From Klebsormidium nitens (taxonomy: Eukaryota > Streptophyta > Klebsormidiophyceae > Klebsormidiales > Klebsormidiaceae): a DNA stretch of 64,000 nucleotides. The notes under the pieces were generated by a model that saw only the letters and a program-made list of their open reading frames with translations, searched no databases and was not told where the DNA came from. The position numbers and the translations under genes were made by a program. Below, piece after piece: positions 13,101 to 26,300 of the stretch. The DNA lies in the NCBI GenBank assembly GCA_000708835.1, contig DF237020.1, forward strand, positions 173,793 to 237,792, in the 5' to 3' direction. Numbering within the stretch: the stretch's first letter is position 1; every line of letters begins with the position of its first letter.

Positions 13101-13979
13101 AGGCGGCGGCGGCAGAGGAGAAGAAGAAGATTGAGCAGCAGAGGGAGGCGGAGAGGCTGCGGCTACAGCAGGTGAGGGGATAAAGGCCGGGTATCGTGGC
13201 CGTGTTTTGTTGTGCTTAGGACTGTGGTTGCGGTCCGTTCATGAAACAAGTCATGATTGTGGCTTTGCGGATGTCCATCAGGTGCTGCTGTTTACACTTT
13301 GGAACAAGTTCGCGGTGCAACGGGAAGCCTGAACGGCGATATTTTGGCATTCGTCAATGGAGGAAATGCTCACGGGTCAGATCTGCACACTGGCAGACAA
13401 GCCGGCGTTCAAATCCAGTCGCTTTGAACCTTTGCCATCAGCAAAGGCGTGTTGTACTCCAAGCTTCAGGAGCGCTATGTACGGATTCCAGGCAACCTTC
13501 AGAAGTCAATTGGTCAACGGTATGGGTATTGGCAGGTCTTGCGTTGAAATGACCCTTTTGTAAGAGGTCAGCTCCTCGAGCCCTGCGTTGCCTTCTCGAT
13601 TTTCAGGCCCTATCATCCCTCCTCTTCTTTGCAGTTCAACCGCGGCGTCGAGCTGGACAGCCACGACATCGAGAAGGAGTACCAGAAGATCAAGACGCTG
13701 TCCCCCCAGGACGAGAGCCGCAGCCGCAGCCCCCACCTTTCGCCACCCTCCCCCGAGGCAGAGGCCGAGGAAGACAGCCCCGGGGGGGTGATGGAACAAC
13801 TGGGCCTGGTCATACGTCACGATGACGACGAGGCCACAGATGACGAGTATGATGACGAGGAAGAAGAAGCGAACGGGGCCACGGAGAAGGACAGCGAGGG
13901 GGAGGAGGATGCCGCGATGGAAGAGGGCGCGGGGGGTGCGCAGGCAGAGGAGGGCGAGATGGAAGACGGGGAGATTTGA
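7159..13979 (+). CDS. GTE/BET-family bromodomain and NET-domain protein
   Basis: A nuclear reader of acetylated histone tails in the plant GTE group (GTE8/10/11-like layout). Coding exons are 7159-8613, 9332-9479, 10152-10213, 10686-10758, 11459-11581, 12161-12270, 12986-13171 and 13635-13979; they sum to 833 codons plus stop. The bromodomain covers residues about 229-333, with WKKILVMHNRK, the ZA-loop run VDPVQLNIPDYFTVIKHPMD and the acetyl-lysine asparagine in the FNGPENNVH motif. The NET domain covers about 413-475 (KRDLSIALSDM to ALKRYVEE). Ser/Gly-rich exons follow, then EEQREKHRRALELRAKYTDT, a charged coiled coil (658-719) and a strongly acidic tail (to 833). ATG 7159 is the first in frame after the leader intron; a second ATG lies two codons on. 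Splicing around the 12161 and 12986 exons is the least certain part. Confidence 0.92.
8985..9331 (+). repeat. Degenerate tandem repeat in GTE intron 1, last copy forming the splice acceptor
   Basis: A core close to AAATCTGAACGGTTCT recurs at 9050-9063, 9115-9130, 9180-9195, 9241-9256 and 9300-9315, with spacings of about 65, 65, 61 and 59 bases. Each core is preceded by a C-run and followed by a T/C-rich tract. The tract after the fifth core ends in TTTTTCATTCAG, which is the acceptor of coding exon 2. Confidence 0.75.
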
Positions 13980-15868
13980 GCGGGGGTGAGATGCTCGGGG
14001 CTCAAGGTTGAGAAGTGTAGGCAACGATCCGGGGTCGGTCTTTCAGTATGCCCGTTTGTTACTATGCGGTACAGTAGCTAGAGACGTATGGAGGTCTCGT
14101 TGAAGTGCTCGAGTGTTCGGTCTCGGGGTTTGGTTTCCAGCAACGCGGCCGCGCAAATGCGGTTTTGTTGTGCCGGCCGTCAATATCTTCAGAAAAATAT
14201 AAACAAAAATGTCGTGAAGTCGTCGTGGGCGAGAGTAATTAGCTAAATCTCAGCCTACCTATTGTGGTCTATAACATGCAGGGTAGCGGGTTGGCAGAAT
14301 TTGTCAGTATGTCACCTCCTAGGATACGTACCTGGGAATCAACTTTTTGATTTGATCATGCATCTAATTCGAATCTGTGGCCTACTGGCTGTATTTAAAA
14401 TGAAGTCCTTTGAATCAGAACTTGAAGTGCGATGATGTGATCCAACCCCGAATTATTTGTGAACTGCAGCTTGGCGGGCGCTGTCGTTATGTTGCAGTGT
14501 TGATATCCGCGACTGTGATGATTGTTTAATGTATCCAGCCCCGATCGACATGATTGAATGGTAAATCATGGCGGCCTGCCCAGCGCCATGGATCGTACAC
14601 GTTGATTTGCATGATATACATTATAGCCAGGAGTTCACGCATGGCCGGTTCGCGGTCCGGCATGATGAATTATTGACGATTTTGAAATTTGCACGCGGGC
14701 AGATTATACCAATACGAGCAGATTATTTAATATGCATATTGAGTCAACACTCGGATATTCCCGATTCAAGCTACTGCTGCATGATTTAAAAAGTTCTGAT
14801 CGAAACTTGTGGGCACATACCGTACATGGCTGGCTACCGTACACGTTGCATATTAATCGGCCGCGCATGCAGCAGATTACAATATTACTCAAATATGTGC
14901 AAACATTCCATTTCGGCGAGCTTCCACTGGGTCAGTGCATTCTGCCGCGCAAACCGTACGTAGTCATAAGCTAGCTTTGAACGTACAAACGTGCAAACGA
15001 CGCATGTGCACGTGACATACTGCTACCGTCGAACTTGATCATTTCATACTAATCCTTTTGCAACCAAAGCTTTGCCCGTGGCTGATCACCAGATTGATTC
15101 GCTTCCGCTTCGCGGTTTGTAAAGCTTGCTTCAAAGCTGCGCATCCAATCCGGAGGTTTCCCAGGGGATTGGTCACTCAAGGCAGAAGCTCCAGCATCCT
15201 TCAGACTACGCAACTCCCGGGTCAAAGTTCTGAAAGCAATCCGCTTGTTCGAACTTGCCTCTTGACTTTGATTTGCCTGTTGGTCCGTTCAGTCAACTTC
15301 AAAGACACGGTACCTGCTGGAATCTCTGATCGGGGTTATCTCTTGGAGGGTTCACTGGCTGGACCTGACTCTCTAACGATTCACTCTACCCATGCCGCTG
15401 GTTCCGATTGAACAACTTGCATGACGAACCAGCACTCTGCTAAAGTTTTTGGCGTGTTCACGTGCAGTACGGTCGCTGTTGCGTTGTCAGAAGCGCAATC
15501 ACGTGGCTCAAATCGTGAGTCCTCTCGGAACATTCCTTGCACTCTGGACTGACCGACGGCTCGGTAACGATGCCTGCAACCAGGAAGAGACGACAAACTT
15601 CATTCATATGTGCAGCCCAACAATTCTGGCCCAAAAACTTCAAACTCGAACTTTAAGTATTTCGCAGCATATGTCCAGTATTGGAGAGCTCGGCAACCTC
15701 CGCGACTCGAGGCGTTTCATTCGAAGCGCCACTCGACCATAAATGATGGCCTCCTGATACGAAGACTATGTCTAAATGGGCGACCGGTATTCATCTAGTT
15801 TTGTCCCTTTCTGTTGAATGCGCGATAAAGCAGCCTTATTTCAGATTATCGTTGGCCATCCTGAGCTT
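13980..15868. other. Convergent intergenic spacer, no gene seen
   Basis: About 1.9 kb between the 3' ends of the GTE gene and the lipase-like gene. It starts with the GTE 3' UTR and becomes AT-rich with scattered palindromic hexamers such as GCATGC. No open frame has coding-like composition or splice partners. Confidence 0.55.
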
Positions 15869-18800
15869 TTAGATTCGATCACTTTGACATGGATGATAAA
15901 TTTTTTGCTGACATTTGGCCCGCCTTTCCAGCTTTCTTATCCGGGGCGCTTCGGCAACTTCCCGCCCACCTTTGGAGTGCTCGAGCAACCGCCTGTGCCT
16001 GTGCTCGGCCGCGGCCGCCTGCTGTGCCTGACACGTGGCGCACGAGTCGGGCCGCGGGGTCTCGTACGCGCACACGTGGCCCTTCATCACGTCGTCCGTC
16101 ATGCTCATCTCCCGGTCCCACCTGCGGACGTACGGCACAATCCTGAGCGCTTATAAAGGATCAGGGGAGACATTATGAGCAAGTACGTGTCGTGCAGACG
16201 TTCTCGAGGTGGCTCGTTCGCCTTCCCTTCTACCACTTTGCAAAGTCTTGCTGTTGCAGAGAAGATTGAAATGCAGACGTTGGAAACCTTCACCAAACCG
16301 TTGCCCACATGCGTGACGGGTCCTCGCTCGGACGACGCAGACCGCAGACAATAAGCGTAGCCAGATGTGAGCCAAGCTTGAATACTTAGATAGACGTCCG
16401 AAAGGCGGAGACAAAAATCTTGCGTTCCGCCCGCTCACCTGTCCCCGATGATGTAAGCAAGGCTGCTCTCGGCCTTCCACATCTTGAGGTTGCGCGCCTG
16501 CAAAGCGTGGCCGACGCTCGGAGCGCTGCAGAGCGGATTGGACCGTCAGATCCTCGCGAGAGAAGTTCGGCCGTCGAAAACGTTTTCTTTTTAATTGCGG
16601 CTTTATGCCATTCAGAGGGCGACGCTTGCCAGCAATGCGGCCATTGGCCGCTGAATAAACTCAGTTGAAAGTCGACAGAGGTGTTCTTTGGCGGGTGAGC
16701 GCTGACGCTAGGCCGTCATTTCTACGACCCCACCTCTGAAGCACTGCATATACAAAGCGACGAGCTAACCCCTAACCTCGGTTCCCTGACCCGTTGGGAT
16801 GACTAGGAAGTGTTCCCACTGCGTATTTGCAACGCATGTGCCACGAAGCCGACCCACAATAACGATCGGACGGTCATGCTGACACCAGCTCTCCATCGGA
16901 TCGGTGTGAATGAGCCTCCCTCACCTAAACGCGATGACCGGCATAGGCCCCGTCTCGGGTGACAGGTTGGAGGCCGAAACGAGCAACGCGAGCCCCGCTC
17001 CCATGCCGTGACCTGGCAGAAAGCGCACAATCCTGACGTCAGACAAGATCCTGCTAAAGTGTGCTCTGGAATTGGGCCGATCATAAGGTCGCAAAGTTCC
17101 GACAGTGACGTGGAAGCGTTCTGCAACCGGCTCTTGGCGTCAGAAGATGAGTGCGTGATCAGCTTCGCTCAGAACGTATCCCGCCCCATCAGCTCTCCTG
17201 TATCCCAACGAAGCAAGCCTACATATCCTAACAATTGACGGATAATCGAAGTCGAAAAGACCTGGTGACTACTCTGTCTTGTAGATCTCAGAAAAGATCG
17301 CCCCCAACCATACACAAAGGTGGGCCTTTTCGGGTTCTTTTTACAACCGCTTTACTTCTACAAAGATCCTTTTCATACTGGGTCAAACACGAACTCCCGA
17401 AGAGAAGAGCAAGTTCCACCTTGCGCTCTTCCGCAGTCCTGCAGAGACGAAGTTGAACGGGAAGTTAATCGACGGAAATGGAAACCGGGAGCATCGACTT
17501 TCAGATACTTACCGGTCAGTAGGATGGACGCCCCGGGGTAAGCTGCGAGCACGCTCCTGGTGTGGTCGATCGCCTGGGAGTAGTACCCCAGGGTGCGGTA
17601 GTTGAACTTCTCCTGGCACTCGAACGCGAAGTCGATGAAGTCGCTGCTCTTGGCGTTCTCGTAGCCGCCGTACCAGAGCAGGAAGTCCGCGCACCGGTCC
17701 GCAAGCCCGTCCAAAGTGTCCGCAGGATTTACCCCCCGGAACGCGATCACGACCTGGCGCGTGTTGTTGAAGTCAACATCCTGTTTGGAGAGGAATGAAA
17801 TTGAGCTGAAAACAAGAAGACGTCGAAGATTGTGTTGAGCAGGCCATCAAAAGCGGGGAGTTTGAAGATTAATACTGGACCAACAAAGACACTGCTTTGG
17901 AAGAGTGCTCACTGAGCGCAGCAACCTTATTGGAAACCTCAGCATCTCGTGTGGTGGATCTCTAACTTCATGCGACTTCGAATCAATGCTGGGTTTTTTT
18001 AAATTTTGTGTACTCTTTGGAAGATCATTGGATGTAGGTCGCCGGCTGTTTGCAAACATGATGGCTGGGCAGTTCAATTGTGGTGCCATGGACAATTCTG
18101 ACCAGAGTGGGTGCGCAATGAAGCCTTCATCGTTCAAATGCTACCAGATGTGCAGCTCAGTCTTTAGCAATCTTTTCCCATGATTTCAGCTGTCCCTCGA
18201 TCCTCCCCTCACAGTCTCTTGGGTAACAATCCTTCAAGAGGGGGGACAGCATCCTTCTTCAGGGTCAGCAATGGAGAAGCTGTGCCAATCGCCAGCCCAA
18301 AACCTAAAGTCCAGAGTCACAGACTGCTATCAAGGACACGAGTAGTTTGACCAACCAACCCTTCTAGATGGCCACAACCAACATAAGTTGTCTGAAACCT
18401 AAAAGAGGCCCCCCTCAGAAACTCGACAATTATCTTCTTCCCGCCAGGGCAGGAGTTAAAGCTCCCACACGACTGATTTCAGAACACATGCCAGGCCCAA
18501 GCTGCCTGGAGCAGCATCCATTGAAGCTGCAGATGAGTTCCAAAGCTTTTTATACTTCCTTACAAAATCCTTAGGCCATGCTTTTTGAAAGCCTCTTACT
18601 CAACTCCAATCCATGCTGTATTGACATCCTCACTGCAAGTTCACTGCATGCTGCAATGACATCCTTACTGCAAATCCGGTCCATGTTACAATGCCATTCT
18701 TGCAGGGCTGCAAACTATCGAAGTGAGCAGCTTCTTGAGACAGACAATTGCTTGGCAGAAAGCAGCTGAACCAGTTTGCGCCCGCTCACCACATACGTCA

Positions 18801-19257
18801 AAGCGTGCATGCCCCCCTTCACCGAACCCACAAACCCAAGGGGATCCCCTGCCAGCTGCCACCCCGCTATTGGCTGCGCCCTTGGCCACGTCTGCGCATT
18901 CATCGTCATCTCTGCAAGCGGCCCAACAAATGCCTGGAACTCCGTTGTATTCACAATCATTAGATGGGAAATCGTGCGCCAGGTCTTCTGGGGGGCTCGG
19001 CTCTGGGCAACCACAGCCCCCTGGGTTGTGAAAAAGCACATGACCAGAGCGAAGCAGACGACTAGGATGACGCCAACTAGAATGGAGTGCCGGTGGTGGC
19101 GCCATTGCTTTTGGACGGTGTGCCAGGCCGCAGAAAAGACGTCCGAACGGACCGTAGATGGGTCCAAATCGTCCGAAGCGTCATCTGGGATGATGAGGGA
19201 GGCGCGCATGGAGTAGGGCCGGGAGGGAGAGCCGTATAACCCTGGATGCTCAGCCAT
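15869..19257 (-). CDS. Membrane-anchored class-3 lipase-like protein lacking the catalytic serine
   Basis: Five minus-strand exons, 18790-19257, 17513-17780, 16925-17012, 16439-16525 and 15869-16142, join in phase to give 394 residues. Residues 58-77 are a single membrane helix (SILVGVILVVCFALVMCFF), so the hydrolase domain is probably anchored facing a lumen or the outside. The class-3 lipase core is clear: VVIAFRGVNP, then LLTGHGMGAGLALL at the nucleophile elbow, VIAFSAPSVGHALQARN, and GDRIVPYV carrying the usual acid residue. The elbow reads G-H-G-M-G where active members have G-x-S-x-G; residue 248 (codon 17005-17007) is glycine. Inference: a pseudo-enzyme, or one using another residue. 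A Cys/His-bearing tail (VCAYETPRPDSCATCQ) follows. The gene lies head-to-head with another lipase-family gene starting at 20305. Confidence 0.85.
18600..18710. repeat. Three-copy degenerate tandem repeat in intron 1 of the lipase-like gene
   Basis: Three related units of about 35-45 bases share the pattern TCCATG(C/T)T..AATGACATCC(T)..ACTGCAA, as in the run with CTGCAATGACATCCTTACTG. They lie inside the intron between exons 18790-19257 and 17513-17780. No function is visible. Confidence 0.5.
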
Positions 19258-20304
19258 GCTAGAGATATGAATTGCAGTAGACTGACTCTAAGAAGTAAAC
19301 CCAAGAGTGCTGACTGATGCAGAGATGGTGGAAGCAGTCCACTATGAAGAACTTGTAGTCAGGTAGGAAATGCGCTTGCCCAACACCAATGAGGTGCTGC
19401 CAGTGCGCGGGCACCTTTGCTAAATTTGGAATGAAACGCAAGGCGCTCAAATGTCGGTGAGTTGCGTTCGCTCTGTTTCTGCTAGTGCCATATATTATGT
19501 GGATAAAATGCTCGATGGTGGTCTCCCTTCAGGTGCTTTCCAGGGCTTTTCAGGTGTCTCCGCAAGATGGTGATTTGCATTTCGACGAGCTTGCTGCTTT
19601 CCAGAAGCCCTCCCCATCTGCCAAAGCTTGAGCGCCTTGACATTGACATCAGGAGCAATGCCAGGGGCAACTGTCAACGCAGTCTACGGTGTGCGCGCAC
19701 AGGACCCGTGAAATTTTAGCGGTACCTATTTGGGAGCTGTGCCGGTCGGGCCTTGAGCTACCGGGCAAATGCGTCCCGCCGTCTGCACTATACCTACCTA
19801 TATTAGGCACAGCTTGAGACTTGAGTCGAGACCCTCAGAAAACCCATCGGAGACCACGGTACAATCAAGGTACCAGGTTTGTGTTTGTTCAAACAAAACT
19901 TGGGTACCGGACAGCTTCACTTCGTGGTGCACCTGGCAAGGACAAATCAGAACGTCAGAAGAGGAGGAGGAGGAGGAGGAGGAGGAGGAGGGGCGCTTTC
20001 GCTGTTGACAAGGGAGGAGAGAGAGGCTCTCATCTTTCCGGTCTGGTCTTCGATGAGCTACCGTAGGTCTAGATCCTATCTGATTTCTCCCCAGCTCACA
20101 GCATTGCGTTTCCATCGGATGATTATACCTCATGACCTACATGCTGAAGCCATCTGAAGAGATTATTCTTTTGCTTCGCCAATAGATGCAGCTCAAAGTT
20201 TCGTGGTTTGCAAGGAATAAGCTCGCCTTGGTCGAAGCTCCTTCACAAGATGCTGTAGCGTTGGATGCCAGCCCGGGGTCTGTCAAACTGTCCTAGTCTC
20301 CAAC
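19258..20304. promoter_or_regulatory. Shared upstream region of two head-to-head lipase-family genes, with a GAG-triplet microsatellite
   Basis: About 1.05 kb separates the divergent ATGs at 19257 (-) and 20305 (+). It contains about ten GAG triplets in a row at 19961-19991. Both promoters must lie here or in leader introns; I see no single element I can name. Confidence 0.4.
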
Positions 20305-23300
20305 ATGGCGGCTGTGGGACGAGGTGTAAGCGCATGCTTCCATGGGAACCTGAAGACCGCCAACTTCATGGTCAGGGCACAAGTAGAGCTGGAGCTCTGC
20401 GACAGGGTGTACAGCATGGAGAGCGATCTCGGACAAGAAATCTCTGTTAAGGTTGAGGACTCAGAAAGGACAATTGCCGCAAAACTGCTTGCCTTGAAGC
20501 CCGGCATTGACATCAAGGATCAGCTGGTCGCTGGCAGCAGTGTGCGGCTTGCAGATAGGGTCGCTTACGCCATGTGGCTCGTCGATGATGCAGCTTATGG
20601 ACCTCATCCCACTTTGATATGCACCTTTAAAGGTACTGCAACATTGGAGGACTGGCTTTCAAACCTCCTCTTCCACACAGACAAAGCTGGAGCTGACGCA
20701 CTGGACACTTTTCTCAAGGAGTGTCTGAAAAGGACAGCGCTTGTGCTGGATGATGTGAGGAAGGGAACGGAGTATCGCAGTCTTCAAGTCCATGCGGGCA
20801 TTAACCTGGAGATGGGGACTGGCCTGTGGGACCTGCTCGAGGAGACACTCAACATGGAGGCCAAGAATCACCATAGCAGGAAATTGGCACTTGTTCTAGC
20901 AGGTGATTCTTTAATCCATGACACTTTGGAATTTGTATCGAGAGCTGCTTCATGGACACCACCTCTGTGAGAAAGAGCGCTGCAAATTGCTTTCTTAGGT
21001 AGATCAGGCAGGTCACATGCATGACAGGATGAACACCTCAGTTGACTGATGGTGGCATTCACTATGAACTGTTCCGGCAAAGATTGAAGAGATCTGATGT
21101 CATTGTGTCAGGCGGCATGAGCGCGTAAGCAAGATGCAGAAGCTGGTTTCCACATTGGATGGGCTGATTCCTTCTCTCATTCCAGGTCACTCAAGGGGTG
21201 GTGGCCATGCAACGGCTCTGTTCGCCCAAGCAGTTCTACGAGGCAAGGCAGCAATGTTTGCGGGAGGGGGGCTGACCACCTTTGGGGGAGTGCGAGTCAT
21301 CGGCACAAGAGAAGGTGTCCAAGTTGTAGAAGACGCAATTAGGTGGGGGAGTTGGACTCTTGTTGGGTCACCTTCGACTGCAGAATTTCAATAGCCATTT
21401 CAGGTTGCCCTTTGACAAAAGTTTGAAATGAAATCTGGGAGGCAGAGGATACCAAACTTGCAGGATTGTGTCTTTGAAGTGCTAGCCAAATCTGTACTTC
21501 TAAATCATAAGCTCAGGTAAACCAGTCTGTGCTGCTGGAGAGAACATCTCTGAAGTGAACCAGTTTTCAGAAGGGCTCGAGAGAGCAGCTGCCAACTCTG
21601 TACTCACGCTTGCTTGATAGGTTAAAGGGCATGTTGAGAGCACAACCGATAGATTTTTGCTCATAGTGTAGGCTGCTTGCTTCTGTCTCTGTAGTGTGGA
21701 TGAAATTAAGCGTCGACATGAGATTCTATTTGTGTCTGTCTGTTGCGCAGGGGTCATGACATCAGAATCAACAACTTCGTCAACGGCTGGGACATCGTGC
21801 CCCGCCTCTTCGGAAAGCGCAGCTTGTGTGCCCTCGCCTCCGCCCTTGCTCCACTAGCGAATGAGCCCCAACCCGAAACAGCTGCACTGTCGCTCGTTGC
21901 ATCCGGGAATCTTCTGTGGTCCTTCTTTCGATCCAAGTCTGCAGCCTCCGAAGACACCGGGGATAACAAGCAGATAGTCCCTGGACCAAGCAGCACAACG
22001 GCTCTTCTCACGAGGCTGAACGATTTGACTGCAAGAGTCGGCCGGGTTGGAACCAGCTACCAAGTCCTAGGCCAGTGAGTCAACCCACTCGCCAATCTGA
22101 TCAGGCACGCCCATGCCTCGTAGAATCAAGTTCGTCGGATCCTTGTTTGTTCAGTTCGCGGTCTTTGAAGGTGATGGAGTTCTGTTTGTCACATACTTCT
22201 TATCACTCTGCTTCCCCAGGTCACGTACGTCTTAGCACTTCTATTCTTCAGGTCCCTTAGCTCTTATTATGACCATCCATTGTGAGCTTTCGTCGATCGT
22301 TCTGACCTTTAGTTGGTGGTTTTCTCTTGACTCATGCCCCTGGAGCTTCAAATCAAGATCTTCAACTCATCTGACTCTGCTTCGTCCTTCTGCAGGATCC
22401 ACTACCTGGTACTTGATGACATCATCACCAGCAGGGACGGAGACGCCCCTCCTTTCGCGTGGCAGCACATACTGCATCTGTCGAAGGGTGTTCCCAATCC
22501 AGTACTAGACCATACGCTTGTCGCATATCGAACAAGTCTAGGGAGGTTAAGATCGGGGTCCGTCAAGGTCTTCGTAGCGAAGAGCAGCCTTGACAATGGT
22601 GAGACTCGATATCTCTCCTGCTCTTGTAGCCCTTGATACTTTTCTTGAGTCCATCTCTTGGTCCATCTCAAGTTGTGCATACCCTTTCACAGTTGTGCGG
22701 GAGGGATCACGCGGATCTTCTCTGTTTGAGCGGATCGCAACTTGTTGAAAGATCTTTTTGCTCGTCGCTGGGAGCTCATCCGGCAAATTCCAGAGTTGCT
22801 CGCAAAGCCTGTGCGCTGCTGCTTATAATGCTGAAAAACTGGCGCTGCTGTCGATTTTGGATCACAGTACTTATGAACTCAGTCAGGTAAGTTCCAGGGC
22901 AGCGGTCGTAAGGGACGCATTTCTTGAGCCAGGTCAGCTTCAGCTTTCTCCTTGGAAGCTCGTCGGCCTTGAAATTTGGGTTTCAATGAGCAAACAATTT
23001 TGACGCAATCACGTCCCCAGAATAACTCGCTGACACTTCTATTCTGCCCTTCAGGCATCCTCCAACGGCTTGCGTCAGCAGCTCCTGGCATCGAAGCACC
23101 GAAGCCTCTGGAGGACCTGTCAATCCAGAGCCCAACTGACCTGGTTCAATCTGTCGTATACGCTGGTGAGGAGCCTTTGTCTTTGACCTTTTGTGAGATT
23201 CTCTTGTTGAAAGTTGCCTTATGACGCTCCCGACGTTGCTCTCTTCAACATCAAGCCGGTCTGCGGTATTTCTATCTGAACTGGGTAGCTTCCGGATGCT

Positions 23301-26300
23301 TTCCCGTTGCAACTTGGTTGTTGCAGGCAAGAACGTGCTGTTCTCCGATCAAGACCTCACGGCTGAACTAGAGGGAGCGGCGTCCAGGACTGTCGTCTCC
23401 GGTGCTGAGGCGCACCGCTTGGCAGAGGTGGCTCTAAAGGGTGAGTATTTCAGCAGTCGCATGTCCTTTGCCAGACTCTGCGAGCGTCGCGGCCGAAGAT
23501 GTTCTTGTCGCTAGCAACTCAAGCCTGAACGGCGACTCTTGCTTTTCCCTGCGTTACGTCTCTTTTGCCGGCTTCATAAAGGACCGTGCGTTTCAGAAAG
23601 GTTGACTGCTTTGCTCTCTTATACGACGCACAATTTCTGAGCGGATGTCAAGAACAAGTAACCTTTGTTCACGAGCTTAAGTGCTTTTGGACTCGGGCTA
23701 TTGATGAAGATCTTCTTCTTCGTTTGCAGGATTCCTCTCCTCCGGTTCCGGACTTCTTCTTCAAGCAGCAGCATCAGTGTACACCATCTCGATGTGCCAC
23801 GTCATAGACTCCACTTTGAAGAGCCACGTCGGGGACATGAGAGAAGCGACCGCCAACATCAGAAGTCAACTTTCGGAACTGAGGACGTCGGTTACGTCCC
23901 TGAGCGAAGCGTTGCAAAGCGGGCTGGAGAGCATCCGAGTAACAGTGAAAGAAGAGTTCCAGAAAAGTCACCAGTTCGCGCTGCTGACAAAGCTAGAGCT
24001 GCTGCAGATGAACCTGACAGACTTCCTTGAAGGTGAGGTGATCTTGCCAGACTGCTTACGTTTAGAGACAAATAAGCCTTCAGCCTATCTTACTTCTCAG
24101 TCGCTGTTTGTCAGTCTTCAAGCGCAGAGCATCTTCCGATGAGGATCGTCTACTGCCAGCTTCTGTTTTCGAGCGCACTTTTAATAGACTCAAACTCAAA
24201 CTCTTTCGCAATTATTCTTATCAGATCCGCTCACTTTCTTATCCGTTGCAGCTGATGTTAGGAGCCGCTGTAGTGCTGCGGAACGCTGCCGTAGTTTCGC
24301 CGACGAGATCTTCGCCCATCTCAAGGCCTCCTTGAAAGTCTACAAGGAACATCTCAATGGCTGGGACAGGTAATGAGGCGCGCCCGCAGTCCTTCGCCAT
24401 GACTTACTGAACAAAACAACATTCTTCAATCAGCAACGTTGAACTCTGGTCACACTACACAGGCGACACAGAGCGATCAAAGATACCGAGCTGTGCAAGG
24501 ACTATCTGAACCACTGGGTCACAAATAGTTCCAGTTTACCCTGGTCCTATTTCCCATCTCAGATCCTACACCCCACAATCTTGTTGCTCGTAACGAGAAT
24601 GCAAACCATCTTCAGCAGGAAGGTTGAGATCCTTCAGAAGCAATCCCGGGAGCTCACGAAAGAAGCGCCTCATATTGACAGAACGTTTTTCGCAGGGTTC
24701 GTCACTACGAGCTGATGGCCTTTGCGCTCCTCGCGCACAAGTGGGTGGAGCCGCGCGCGGAGTCACGCGCTCGCGTCGAAAGCCAAGTAGCAGAGGTTCT
24801 GGACCTCGTTTCCGCCGAAGCCGCGAGCATCTTGGCGCACCCGCCGATGCGCCTCCTCGTTGCGCACCAAGATTCCGTGGAGAGGCTTCAAAGCCTGCTC
24901 CACATCAAAGCGGCACTGACCGGCGAAACCGGCGGAACCGGAACCGGCGAAATGCTCCCGCGCGCGCCCGCGTTCGAGCACTTCCGCGCCCCGCGTTTCA
25001 TCGAAGATGGACTCACCGACGTGCGCCGCCTCGTCTGGCTGGAGATAGAAGCTGGCTCGACACGTCTCGTCTCGCCGGTAAGTCAAGTGATGCAGCCTTT
25101 GTTGCGGTGTTTGTTGGGGTATGGCACCCGCTGATCTGGATAGAATGCTACATGACAGTCCTGGCGGCTCATATATAACTTTTGCACAACAGAACGGCGA
25201 AAAATACATCCTCTGCAAGTTCGTGGAGCGAAACACGACGACGGGTGCTTGAAGCAGAATTTCGTTGACATCTGAAAGAAAGGTCTTTACCGGTAGTTTG
25301 CTGGGCCCTTATTGATCGTTAAGTGTCTGCTGCACATCCATTCTTGCTCCGTCTTTTCGTCGGGCTGAGACCGGGGCCTCGTTTCGTCGCAGGATACCTG
25401 CCACGTGGCCGATTCACAGATCGAACGCCTGCAAAACTCAGGCGTCTTCTATCCTCGGCGTTTGACTGTCCTCACCTTGGGGGGTGACGAACGTCTCCTG
25501 GACAGCATGACGGAAGATCAGCTGACGTCAAGCCAGCGTTACGTGGCGGGGCCAGGAATAGAAGCTACGCGGAGGTTTCTCGAAACTCAATGGCCCAGGC
25601 AAACGGCGTTGCAAAGCTGGGGCCCAAACACCTGGGGAGAAGCGGGCAGCAGCAAAACAGTTTAGTGAGTCTACGAAATGCCTACTGCGAAGTAGCCTTT
25701 CCTGCGTGACTCTGATGCTGTCGCCTCACGAGTTAGAGCCCCAAGTGATCGCAATACATGCAAGCTTCAGAGACAGGTTTGTTGTTACTGGTTTCCTGGT
25801 GATCGTTCCTGGTGAGAATATGGTCAATAAGACAAAAGCGTAATCCCAAGCTGCGCACTGTTCAGCTGCGCACTGTTCAGCTCAGGCTTAGAATCACCGT
25901 TGAGCTCAGGGTGCTTCTTACGTCTTTTGTCACACTCGCGTCAGTCACGAATTCCCCTGGGCCTTTCAAGCTTCTCGTTAACTTGTCCCACGTTTCTTTT
26001 GCAGCGCTACTCTCCGGACTCCTTTCTCTGAGAGTCTTGACCAGGCGGCGGCGAAAGAGTGGGCCGAGCAAGTGGGGCAGCACGCGGGGGACGCCCTAAG
26101 GGACTACGAGCAGTGGCTACCTTGGATACTGGCGGTCACGCAGGTGAATCAGATTCTGCGACCACAGACGTTTTGGTGCTCTTTATGCTTCTTAGCCGCA
26201 TCGTGGTTAAGTTGATCGAAGAGCATTTCTTGTTACCATCAATCACTGTGACAGAACCTTTGCAGGATCTGCAAAAGTGAAGCTTTAAAGCCGACTCAGC

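Noticed and set aside
13506-14024. 172-codon hydrophobic minus-strand frame
   Set aside because: Antisense of the acidic C-terminal GTE exon; GAG/GAC codons read backwards give Leu/Val-rich peptide.
19957-19992. Glutamate-run coding sequence from the GAG repeat
   Set aside because: Short frame in an intergenic spacer with no start context or splice partners; a microsatellite explains it.
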